Assembly (NCBI GenBank): GCA_039096225.1
Contig: JBBPEB010000002.1
Location: 124,001-188,000, forward strand
DNA: 64,000 bases
Direction: 5' to 3'
Source of the DNA: Blastocystis sp. Blastoise
Lineage: Eukaryota > Sar > Bigyra > Opalinata > Blastocystidae
Below the pieces are notes generated by a model. The model was given only the letters and a program-made list of their open reading frames with translations. It was not told the origin of the DNA and searched no databases. Of this stretch, positions 47,245-58,922 are shown one piece after another. Each line of letters opens with the position of its first letter. Within the stretch, counting starts at the first letter, position 1. The position numbers and the translations under genes are program-made.

Positions 47245-49071
47245 ATATAGAAAGTTACGTCATAATTACTATATGAAATCTCTCCAAGACTCCCATATCC
47301 CGAGCTTCCATCTCCTCCTCTTCCACCATATCCCGCGCCCTCACCACCCGGTTTCACGCCAATAGACACAGATACATCCCTATATATATATGTAATAGTA
47401 TAATATAATAGTGAATAATATAATAATAATAAAATATAATAGTATATAATATATGTATATTATATAATAGTGAATAATAATAATACAATATAATAATAAT
47501 AAACGTATATAATAGTAGATAGAATACTAATTGTGTAGCTGAAATAACTCCAGAATTTTTCAGTTCTTTTTCATATATATAATATAGTAGATCTACTTAC
47601 ACATGGTAGTAATGATAATAAAATAGAAGTATTTTTCTATATGTATATATATATAGTTGTATATATATATATAGTTATATATATACAAAACAACAGCGAA
47701 ATCTCCAAGTTTTGAAATATCCTGAAGTGACGATAAACAAACAGATATCTATAAATATACATATACAGTCATATATATATATATATAGTTATATATGTAT
47801 TACATTATAATTAGTAACTGGTTTAGTTGCTAATTCATAGCCATAACTACTAATAGTACCTATACATATATACAGTTATATATATATATACCTGCTACAG
47901 AGAGTGTATTATTCGCGATTATATCTACATATCGCGCTTATACAATATTCCTACAGAAACAGTAAGAGATTGAAGATTAATAGAATGACAATATTTAACA
48001 ATAATAATTATTATTATCATAGCAAAAAATATTACATATATATATGGAGAATAATCATATATATATGCATACTTGAAAAGTGATTCACCTTCATTAATAT
48101 TTCCCTCCAATTGAATTGAATTTGCCACATAAATAGAGAGTTGCATACTATAAGATAAACTGCTTTGTATATCAATATAGAAGGAATAACAAGAAACATC
48201 CAAATACTAATCATGATATAAGTTACTTGACTATATATATTATTTAGTATAATAATTAGTATAATAATTAGGATAATAATTAGGATAATAATTAGGATAA
48301 TATGAATATTATAAGAATAAAAATATGTATACATATATACTTGAGATATAGTAATTGATCGAACATTTGTTTCTATTTTGGTCATTTAAGGGATAATAAA
48401 TAAATGGATTCCGTTATAAGTAAATCACCTGATGATAATTGCGTTTCAGATGAAGCACATGCCATAAGAAGAAGAATAGTATTCCTAGTATATCGTTTTG
48501 ATTAGGTACTATTTGTATCAAAAATTAACTGTGATCCCATAACAACTAAAATATATAAATAGTTATATAGTTATATAAATTGTTCTATAAATATAAATAG
48601 TGACAAAAATATAAATAGCGATAGATATACAATATATATAAATATATATAAATATATCACTATTGCCACTTATAGATACATAACTGGCTTCTCCTTAATT
48701 ATAATAAAAATATATAATAATTACACAATACAATAATAATTTATATATATATACATATACAATATTAGTTTTATTTCCAATAATATGAGTAATAGTACCG
48801 TTACTACCAACGTAGTTATAACTACTACTAGCAATATGGCCAACACAACTATATATAACCGTGGGAATCAACAAAATATAAAATAATGAATTATATTATT
48901 ATGTTAATTAATAATAAAATATAAAAAAAAAAGAAATATGAAAGAATTATAATAATATATATATATATATATATATACGCTCTGAGATACAATAGAAACT
49001 AGATTAAGTGCTGTATATATAAGAAATATTCTTCCACCACCTCCTCCTCCTATCTCATCAGGCTCATTATA
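46387..49071 (-). pseudogene. Gly-rich, Cys-containing extracellular-type gene with many introns, partly decayed
   Basis: Blocks between GTATAT/TATAG signals encode Gly-rich segments: 48979-49071 reads EIGGGGGGRIFLIYTALN; a block near 48770-48850 reads CVGHIASSSYNYVGSNGTI; 47243-47379 reads GEGAGYGGRGGDGSSGYGS; near 47089-47180, LAGGQGGGLIYINTD; and 46387-46814 has GSGGGDGSDGRIFFSIQK and later APCSYGYGSIYCIECSEEYY. The alternation of GGGGRIF and NGT(I/F) units, ending in a Cys pair motif, resembles large surface or secreted proteins of protists. The last block carries at least two frame shifts, so the copy is likely a pseudogene. I see no signal peptide because the 5' end is uncertain. Confidence 0.45.
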
Positions 49072-49123
49072 CTATATATATAAATATCAGCCTTTTTCTT
49101 TGTTCATTGTGAGTAGATCCTAC

Positions 49124-49407
<284 letters not shown>

Positions 49408-49434
49408 TATATATATATATATATATATATATAC

Positions 49435-51060
49435 TTGTTTTGAGTATAAGGAGAGAGATATCTTCAAAGTTCATTGTGTTTACTATTTCTTTCAAATCAT
49501 GATATTCCTCTGATAATAATGGAGAATTAATATAAAGCTCAATATAACTATATAGATATATATAAATATAGAAAATAATAATAAATATAGAAAATAATAA
49601 ATAAATATAGAAAATAATATATATTAAAGATAATATATATTAATACAATTGAATTGTTTGCGCGGTTTGTTGTTCATTGGCGGGTAAATTGATCCAACAT
49701 GAGCAAAGAAGCGTGGGGAATGTTTTAGCGATACTATAGAGAGCAATAGGAGTATGAGAAGTCTCTGTGAAAGATAAAGACTTGAAAAGATCCAATAAAG
49801 ATAAAGTAGGACATTTTGGCTATATATATATATAAGCCAAATAATGTTAAGTATAATAATAATAAAGATGAGGAATTATATATATATATACTTTAACTTT
49901 AGCAGAATGATGAATAAATGGAATATGAGGCATAATAGAGGAAATAAACATGGGAATAGGAGATGAGAGAGAGGAATATTTACTATAGTTTTATGAATAT
50001 ATATAAAGATGATATGTATTTATATACTTAAATAGATTAATTTTATCTTCAGATGCTAGTAAGACCAAAAAGAGACGAGAAAATAATATTATTCCATATA
50101 ATTGAATAATATAAGGATATTCTATATATTCTATATATTCTATATATTCTATATATCCTATATATAAAATATATAAAATATATAAAATATATAGAATATA
50201 TATGCCATTATATTGAGTAAGGAAAAGAGAGAATGGTTTCGTGAGACTGTCTGCTACAGAAATATCTTCAACAGGAGATGCTATATATATATATATTTTT
50301 CATAATAATAAATATTATAATATATATATATATATATGTACGTTCTAATTGTAATATCCAGTCAACAAAACAGAATAAATGAGGATGTAGAGAAGACGTA
50401 GGAGAATAGAGAGGATTAAATAATATAGATATGTATGTGATCAAGAATTTGGAGACATCAAAAGCAGGAGTTCTATATATATAATAGAATATCAAATAAT
50501 ATATATATATATATATATTATATATATACTCCTTAATATATTTATAGAATTTAGTAGCTTGCATTAAATCTTGTAAATACACGTGCTTTTCAATTGTGTT
50601 CTGAGGGTTTTCAAGTAAATCATCAAGAATAGTTGATTCCCGTAATTCTTGTTCAAGTGATTGAATAGAGCTAAAAAGAGAAGAGCATATATTTATATAT
50701 AATGAAGTAGCTATCTCATTATAAGAAACAAAAAGAGAAGATGATTTCATAAAACGATATAATTTCACACAATAATTAATTCCTAAAGGTAAGGATTTAG
50801 CGGCTAGAGGAAGAATATAATTATATATTTGTTGAGAGATTGGCGGGCAATTCTTTATTTTAAAAATCGAAAGAAGAAGACGAGTTGTACATTGAGCACA
50901 AAGAGGAGAATTGAGTTGAAGGATATTTGATATATATCCATCAATAGCATTAATATGAATAATTTCATTATTGGTGATAGTAACTCCGTTAGAAAAGAGA
51001 GAAAGAAGAATATAAAGATAGGATAATACCATATATTCATTATTCTGTAAATCAGTTATA

Positions 51061-51101
<41 letters not shown>

Positions 51102-51473
51102 GTTGTTCTATGAATGTATTGAATGCTCCGAAATAATCATCACGAATCGTTTGAATTGGTTCTTGAGAAGCGCACGTGCTATTGAGGGTCTTAGAAACAA
51201 TATAAAGGAATCTTGAAAGCCATCTAAAAAATATAATATAAATATAAATAAGACAAACCATATATTTAAATATACACATATAAATAGATGAGGAACAATA
51301 TAAGTATATATATATACTGTTGTTGAGAAATAGTGGTATTTGTAAGAATTGACTGACAAAGATCTATTGTTATACTAGATACATAAGCATTCTTTTCTCC
51401 CGCGGGAATGGAGGATTGACAAAAACGATAGAAGATTGTTCGATACATAGAAATAAACGTATTCAATACTTCT

Positions 51474-51507
<34 letters not shown>

Positions 51508-51565
51508 GAGAATAATTAAAGAGATAAAATCGTAGTGATATATAAATAATACAAAAATATTGATT

Positions 51566-51598
<33 letters not shown>

Positions 51599-52159
51599 CT
51601 ATGATTATTACTACTAATGGTTTGTACATAGAGTTCATATATGGTGGCCAGAATTTCAATATAATCAGGATTAATCGATTGAATAGCCTCCATGATATTT
51701 GGATACCCTGACACAAGACTATGGAAGGAATGAAAGATATAGTGATATATAGATATATAATAGTGAATAGCTATATAATAAGATATATTGCAAACAATTA
51801 TTATATATATGTATATACTCTTTAAGATCATAAGCAGTTGAATAAACATATGTAATTATTTGTGTTTCGAGGGATATAGATACGGGAGGGATCATAAAAT
51901 GATAGAGAGATAGAATATTCGAAAGACTAAAAGATATATATATATATATATTTGTATAAAGCATAATATTATAAATATATACATAAGTTGTTGATGTGTT
52001 TTGACTTGAAGTGTTGAAATGAGATACTGAAAATTGATGAAATGGTCTGAAATCTCATGTCTCTCTTCATCATCATATATAGTCATACAGTAACCAAACA
52101 TAAGGATCTATATATAATAATAAATTATAAAAATAATATTAATCAATAGATATGAATAA

Positions 52160-52190
<31 letters not shown>

Positions 52191-52376
52191 TATATATATA
52201 TATATATATATACATCTTTATCCTGTAATACAATTTCTTTCTTTGGTGCTTCTTCAACTGTAGTTATATATGTATATATAAGATGATATAGATCTTGATG
52301 GTATGTCTTATGAGATGTATATATATAATATTCATGGAGGAGAGAAGGAAGAGAACAATGAGGCTTAGTTCTATAT

Positions 52377-52421
<45 letters not shown>

Positions 52422-52501
52422 TTTTATCTATATACAGTTTTAAGTTTAAAAGAAGATAACTAACAAGAAGATTCATGAATGGCAACAAGAAACCTATGAT
52501 T
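49435..52501 (-). CDS. large intron-rich alpha-helical protein, function unknown
   Basis: At least fourteen exons between GTATAT donors and TATAG acceptors, in plus coordinates: 52436-52501, 52214-52370, 51983-52107, 51819-51926, 51600-51718, 51318-51471, 51102-51223, 50530-51061, 50342-50472, 50206-50280, 50028-50121, 49892-49982, 49647-49819, 49435-49547. The largest encodes ~175 residues rich in Leu, Ile and Ser without stops (LQNNEYMVLSYLYILLSLF; ICSSLFSSIQSLEQELRES). The product looks like stacked amphipathic helices (HEAT/ARM type). The segment FPTLLCSCWINLPANEQQ recalls the region before the RWD domain of listerin-type E3 ligases, but no RING is found; a karyopherin is another option. 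Exon 50206-50280 appears to use a GC donor. Start and end of the gene are not fixed. Many introns are TA microsatellites. Confidence 0.6.
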
Positions 52502-52642
52502 CTATAGAATATATAATTTAATAAGAATAAATTAAATATAGATTAAAACGAATTAATAATATATATATATATTTTAATAAAATAAAAGTAAAAAAAAAAA
52601 ATGTGTTAATGCAAAAGTAAAAATCAAAATATATTTATATAC

Positions 52643-52960
52643 CGTGAATAGCACGGTCATCTGTTGATCAAAAGAGCTATAGACGAGAATAAATAAGTAT
52701 TCTAAAAGAATAAAACAGTAAATGTAAATAAATACCTTATTTAATAAATAGACAGCCAGTCTGTGAAACGAACCCTTTTATTGCAAACCACAGAGAATAT
52801 CCGAGGGAAAGAGGAAAGCCAGAATGAAGAACCTAAAAGAATCAGATAAAAAAATAGGAAATATTCAATAAATAAATTATGATATAATATATACCTGTAT
52901 AGAAAACACCTGAGATATGCATAGCAGTCACTAAATCTGCTTGTATGCAACAAATTAAAA
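52643..52960 (-). other. exon-like blocks upstream of the helical gene
   Basis: Blocks 52643-52676, 52736-52832 and from 52895 are bounded by intron signals. The 97-nt block begins GTTCTTC and reads GSSFWLSSFPRIFSVVC before a TAA, resembling the cassette exons elsewhere. They may be the 5' end of the helical gene or a decayed cassette gene. Confidence 0.35.
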
Positions 52961-53450
52961 ATAAAGATAAATTCATATTTAAAGTCAATTTTTTAGTCAA
53001 ATACTAAAAATTTTCATGAAAATACCTTTTTAAATTTTTTTTAAATTTTTATGACTTATTACTAAAGTAACAAGTCTTAGTAATTATATATTACACTATT
53101 GACGCAACATTATTGTATCCCACTACTTCCAGTTTTTTAAAAATTACTCATTTTTGTCGACTCTCTGATCTGTTGACTAACTCGTCTAAAGACTATTAAT
53201 TTTAACATAAAACGTTTTTATATTACATAATTAACACTAGAAACAACTTTTTAAAAGACTTTTATTTGATTCTGAGGAAAAGTAGTTTTTTTATAAGTTT
53301 TGACATACTTTATGTATGCGGAACTTTAAGTCATGATAGAATAAAATAAAAAAAAGTCTTTTAAAACTCTTGTGTCGTCTGATATATAATAAAATATAAA
53401 TAGACTCAGTTTTAAACGACAAAAATATTCCCGTAAATATTTTAAAAATT

Positions 53451-53886
53451 CAAAACTCTGGTCTGATTGCCCATGAAACAAATAGGCTTGGCTCAATTTT
53501 TCAGTGTAAAAAAAATACAAAATTTTGACTTTTTGGCTGAATTTTGATTCTGACCCATAGAGGTCAGCTTATTCACTTTTAATCATATATGTGACTCTGA
53601 GAGGGTCTTCACTTTAAACACAACTATAAAATATTTTAAAATATTGACCTCCATTTTCTTCAGAATTGCGACTTTAAAATAAATAAAAACGGTTTGGATA
53701 TCGTGTGACCCACTGATATAAGAAAAAATTGTCAATTTTTTAATAAAATATGTTTAATAGGGTATTTGAGTCTAAATCAAAAGTCGACTTTAAAATTTTG
53801 TGAAAATTTTCATTTTTTTGCCTAAGTCTTTTTTTTTCTTGAGTTTTCATTGGCTGAATAAGTCTTGAACGAAAATTAGCCAATCA
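53451..53886. repeat. dispersed repeat D, copy 2
   Basis: Matches 30561-31001 in the same orientation with many small differences. Confidence 0.75.
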
Positions 53887-54860
53887 AAAACCTTCAAAAA
53901 CTCAAAAGTGCCTACCAGTGACCTTTTTTATTTCTTCTGTTGTTTTGATATATTATACTATTGTGTCAGTAGTGTAATAAAATGTACTTAATATATTGAA
54001 TCCCTTATTTTAAATAAATGAAAAAAAGGAATTATTTGTAAAGTGGGTTTAAAAAGATTTAATAATTAACAAATACAACTATTATGACTATATTAAGGTT
54101 CAATACATTCAAGTATCATGCTATTAAACAAAATAAAAAACAAATCTGTAACAACATACAGTGAACTTGAATTTATATTAAGAAATTCTTGTTCTAATCT
54201 AGATATTATACTTATATAATACTCATAAATACCGTTTTAAAAGAAAATAAGAACAAAAGTTACACATCCAATTATTAAAAGTGTGAGTTTTGACAAAATA
54301 AAAAAAATGAATTTAGTTTAACATCATATTAATACAAAAATAAATTTATTTTAATTTAAAAGTTATTAATGAGTGAGAACGACGAATCACAAAAATAAAT
54401 ATGTTGATTTTTTCATTTTATTTTTATGTTTTTTACTTTTATTTTAATAACTTCGTCAAAATTTATTATTTTTGCAAAAAAAAAATTATGAATCGAGTTT
54501 AACTAATATAGATGAGTAATAAATAAATATAAAAAAGACTCTTTTATCAATATAAATTATGAATCACAAAAGTAAGTATAATGAATAAAAAAGTAAGATA
54601 AATATAATTGGATGCACCAAAACATAATTTTTAATGGCTCCACAAAACTGTTTATGTCGAATATTCTTTTTTCTTAAAAGTCGATTTTCTCCTTGGATTT
54701 TCAAAATTGACCAATCATATTTTGAGTATCGATTTTTGTCATAAGTATCTTGTAAATTACAAAAAATCTTGCTGTTACAATAAAATGCGCCAAAGTTACA
54801 GCCATTTGAAATTTTTGAAACGGCTCAGTTAGGCTGCTAAATTAATATATATAATATACC
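53887..54860. other. A+T-rich spacer
   Basis: No gene or RNA supported. Confidence 0.5.
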
Positions 54861-55398
54861 CAGTTAGAGATTCTAATAATATGTTATTAATAAGATCCGA
54901 ATTTGTTTTAGAAAGAAGACATATTATTGAAAGAATATCTTTATCATTTAATTGAGGAACTGATCGTGTTGTTTCACCTTGAAATGATATCTTACCATAA
55001 GTAGTTATAAATGATATCTCTTTATTTTCTAGTGATGTATATCTTTTATCGTTTTTGGTACTACTAAGTGTATTAAATGAATCTGATGATGTATAGTAAA
55101 CTCCTGATGATTCTTTATCTTGAATTTTAATGATTGTAGATTCATTATAGTTTACTGTTCCTTTAGTTATTCTTTTGATCTTTCGATAAGATCTTTCAGC
55201 TTCCCATGTTGAAGAATAGTAAAGAGAACCAGAATGTTGGATACATAATCCTAGATGCTTTATTGAATGGATTTGAACTGTTATAAGAGGTGCAGGTAGT
55301 ATAGATTCTATAAGAGAAACAAATAATATACATCTTCTTTCGAAGGTATATAATTCTTCTTTTTGAGTTATAGGATTAATTGTTATTGAATCACATAA
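54861..55398 (-). pseudogene. CACTA-type transposase-associated fragment (DUF4218-like), cut by Helitron B3
   Basis: About 179 codons open on the minus strand without a start codon, ending at a GTATAT donor-like site near 54861. The N-terminal side stops where Helitron B3 begins. The segment LPAPLITVQIHSIKHLG...YYSSTWEAERSYRKIKR...KGTVNYNEST follows the pattern of the DUF4218 domain that lies C-terminal in TNP2/En-Spm-type transposase proteins (a W-x-x-E-R core and a K-x-x-x-G linker). Assignment is from pattern memory. The catalytic domain is not in the window. Confidence 0.45.
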
Positions 55399-57397
55399 TT
55401 ACTATATATATGAGAATAGGCAAAAAAATTCCCATTGGTCAGTTTTTAGAAAATGCATTTGATTGGCTACTATATACTCAAGTTTGTGTACACCTCTACT
55501 CTAAACTTACGGGGAGTTAACTTTTGGTTGAAACACAGTTCAATACGATATAACATGTAGATTTGCACCGTCTACTTTGTTAAGCTATATTGTTTATAAT
55601 TAAAAAGATATTAATAAAAGAACAGAAAACATGATTTTTGAGTCGTTTCTGATTGGCTCTTTGGGATCATAAAGATAAAAATTGTTGACCAGACAATTGA
55701 AAAATAAACATGGGGTAAACTTGATTTTTTCTCAATCCCACGATATACGCCATCCGTGTTTATTCTTTATATTTATCTATTTCTTAATACTTTTTCATAT
55801 TGAACACGTGAGGCCTTAACGGTCAAATTTAGATTGTCAATTTGACATGATATTCTGATTCAGGAGGTCTAAAAACCTAGGTGTACCAATTTTGAGCTCC
55901 TGAGGACGATTTTTGAGTGATCGATATTTTCTTTGATCTTCTTATAATGGACTAATATTGTAGTATTGTAATTAATAGGTCATCAAACTACTATAGTTAA
56001 AACAAAGTCTTAAAATAATGAGTTTGAGTGTCACAATTTTGAAAAATGTGAATTAAGTGGTCTTAGAGTGACAAATTCAATATGATGACTTTTATTTAGT
56101 AAACTAGAGATAATACTCTATACTATATCAAAACAAGAGTCAAAATTAATAGGGTCAAAGTATATGACCAAATGACAAAATGTGTCTTAAAAAGTAAAAG
56201 GGTTTCTATATGTGTTTAGAATCATATATCAAGTCTATTTTATGAATAAGAGCTTTAAATAAATAGTTTAAGGTTGTCAAATTTAAAAGAATGTGTAAAA
56301 CATAGTCTTAGACTTTGAATAAAAAATTTAGAGATATTAATTAGTATACAGCTGTAGTAGCTCTACAACATATCAAAAGTACAAAGAAAATAATTTTTAA
56401 AGAGTGGATGTGTGAGGTGTTGTGACTATTATTTAAAATTTATTTTTACTTCAGTTTGAGCAAAATCGTGAATTTCGTGCACTGTAGAAAAATTGAGCCA
56501 AAAAATCAACTCTAAGGGTCTTAATTTTGAAAAATGTAAAAATGAGTGACTTAGAGGACGAGATTCAATATTTGAGTGGTTATTCATTAAACTAGAGTGT
56601 ATGATCTATATTATATTAAAAGGAGGGACAAAACTATTTTGATCAAAGTGTATGAGCAAATGGTAAAGTGTCTTTAAAAGTGTTATGGTGATGCCAGTTG
56701 TGTTTAAGGGTCTAAATCAAGTTTACTCTTAAAATATTAGCTTTAAATAACCTGTTAAAGGTTGTCAATTTACCAAAATGTTTTAAAGCGTGTCTTAAAC
56801 AAAGAGATTCAAAGAGTTGACTTTCATTTTATACATATTATGTGTATATAAACACTTTATGAAAAGATATTTTAGAAAGTATTGTGGATGAGTGTTTTGT
56901 CAAATGGTAAAGTTGTATCAAGAGTTGATTGTTTTCATTGCTTTTTGTTTAAATCAATGTTGTATGTCTACTCTATAAAACTAACCATTTAACACTGAGT
57001 TTAACGTTTTAAAGTCAACATGTGTGTTTGGTTTGTTTACTTTTGAGAGTTGAAAATCAATTTAAATTGATAAATTATGTCATATACGTCTATATTGATT
57101 GATTCAAACAGTTTTGAGATTACTTAGTTGTTTAAGTATAAATGGATTTGTACTCATTGTGACTGTTGTTAAGAAGAGGAAGTCTCAAAAAGTTATAAAC
57201 AGTTAGATATATATATGTAAGGTCAAAATTGAAAAGTATAATTTAAAACAAATAAAAGTAAGGTTAAAAAAAGAGAATATATATATATATAATATATAAA
57301 TAAAATATTAATAAAAAGAGAAAAATAAGACTTCATGTCAGGAATTGAACCTGAAAACAATCTATAATGATTGCTTCTCTCCTTCCAGAGCATAAAG
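55399..57397 (+). mobile_element. Helitron family B, copy B3 (diverged, both ends altered)
   Basis: Starts ATTACTATATATATGAG, missing the leading TC. It follows B1 to about 56650 and then diverges, but still carries the tRNA-like structure. The terminal CTAG hairpin is not found; microsatellites follow. Confidence 0.75.
57331..57397 (-). ncRNA. tRNA-like structure in Helitron B3
   Basis: Acceptor CTTTATG/CATGAAG (7 pairs including one G-U), D-like CTC/GAG, stem CAATC/GATTG with a 6-nt loop, T arm TCAGG-TTCAATT-CCTGA. Compared with B1, both strands of the acceptor stem changed in step, so pairing is kept. Confidence 0.55.
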
Positions 57398-57419
57398 GGA
57401 GTTTAAAGAGTAATAATAA

Positions 57420-57426
57420 TAATAAT

Positions 57427-57487
<61 letters not shown>
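57420..57487. repeat. (AAT)n then (TA)n microsatellite
   Basis: Pure TA alternation from about 57432 to 57486. Confidence 0.95.
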
Positions 57488-57489
<2 letters not shown>

Positions 57490-57490
<1 letters not shown>

Positions 57491-57840
57491 GGAATGAAGG
57501 AAGTAGGAAGAATGTGGAAGTAGGAAGTAGGAAGAAAGAAGAAGGAAGGATGAAGGAAGAAGGAAGAAGTAGGAAGAAGGATGAAGGAAGAAGAAGGAAG
57601 AAGGAAGAAGTAGGATGAAGAAAGAAGGATGAGGAAGTAGGAAGAAGAAGGAAGAAGAAGGAAGAAGGAAGAATGACGGATGAGGAAGTAGGAAGTAGGA
57701 AGTAGGAATGAAGAATGAAGAATGAAGAATGAAGAATGAGGAAGTAGAAGGAAGAATGAAGAATGAGGAAGAAGGTAGTAGGAAGGATAAGGAAGAAGTA
57801 AAATGAAGTAGAAAGAAGGAAGAAAGAAGAAAAAGGAACA
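57490..57840. repeat. polypurine tract (GGAAGAA/GTAGGAA units)
   Basis: About 350 bp with almost only purines on the plus strand; the long frames read from the other strand are Phe/Ser/Leu artefacts. Confidence 0.95.
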
Positions 57841-57884
57841 AGAAGACTATTAAACCTATATACAATAGAAAAAATATAAAAAGA

Positions 57885-57894
57885 TAACATAAAA

Positions 57895-57929
<35 letters not shown>

Positions 57930-57931
57930 AA

Positions 57932-57966
<35 letters not shown>

Positions 57967-58172
57967 AATAAATAAATAAATATAATAAATATAATAAATA
58001 TAATAAATATAACAAATAAATAAAAACATAAATATAATAAATAAATAAATAAATATAATAAATAAATAAATATAATAAATAAATAAATAAATATAATAAA
58101 TAAATATATATAAATATAATAAATATAATAAATAAATAAATAAATATAATAAATAAATATATATAAATATAA

Positions 58173-58203
<31 letters not shown>

Positions 58204-58212
58204 AAAACATAA
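57885..58212. repeat. (AAAT)n array
   Basis: Tetranucleotide array with TATAA variants. Reading frames within are artefacts. Confidence 0.95.
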
Positions 58213-58253
58213 ATAATAAAAATGAAAACAATAAATAAAATATAAATATATAC

Positions 58254-58565
58254 CTAATAGATTAATCTGAAACCACAGACTAAAGAAGAACGACATGAAA
58301 AAGCGAAGACCACAACACATCAACAACATTTTCTTTCCTATAGAATAAAAATAATTAAAAACTATTGAATAAATGATATATAAAGACAAAATAAACAAAA
58401 TAAATAATAAAAATAATAATAACAAAAAGCAATTAGTAAAACAAAAACAGATGTTAAGAAATAAATAATATATTTATATACCTTACACTAGAAAAACCAT
58501 ATAGCACAACCAGGACCACTTCAAGAAGCTTCTGTCACCACAACCAAGACAAATACAAGAGAATC
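58254..58565 (-). other. two 84-nt exon-like blocks on the minus strand
   Basis: 58482-58565 and 58254-58337 are each exactly 84 nt between TATAG and GTATAT signals. In phase 1 the first reads FSCICLGCGDRSFLKW and the second KKMLLMCCGLRFFMSF. The first has a TAA near its end. They look like a decayed relative of the cassette-exon genes. No function known. Confidence 0.4.
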
Positions 58566-58922
58566 CTATAAAAAAGTGTATTATTTTAAATAAATAAATT
58601 TATATATAAATAGATATATATAATACTAAACAAAATAATATAAAATTAATTAATCAAACATACTTAGTCAATCAATATAAACAAATATTTAAAAAATGTA
58701 AAAAACTATAGTTTTTGGGTACCCAAAATGTTTTTAATAAAAAATGTCCCTATTATCAGCTTAGCATAAGATAATAATAAAAATTCGAGGTTATTTATGA
58801 TTCCTATTAATTTTTAAATATGCATATTTTAAATATTGTCCCTATTTTACAAAAATTGAAATCAAAATAAGATTTTGTTTTCTTCATAAAAATACTTATT
58901 TTATAATTAGTTATTAAATAGG

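Noticed and set aside
57333-58425. Frames of 185-289 aa rich in Phe, Leu, Ser, Tyr and Ile
   Set aside because: They translate polypurine/polypyrimidine and AAAT arrays and carry no domain signal.
58254-58565. Plus-strand reading of the 84-nt blocks and of the 45-kb blocks as exons
   Set aside because: Their plus-strand translations look protein-like, but splice signals (TATAG before, GTATAT after) fit only the minus strand.
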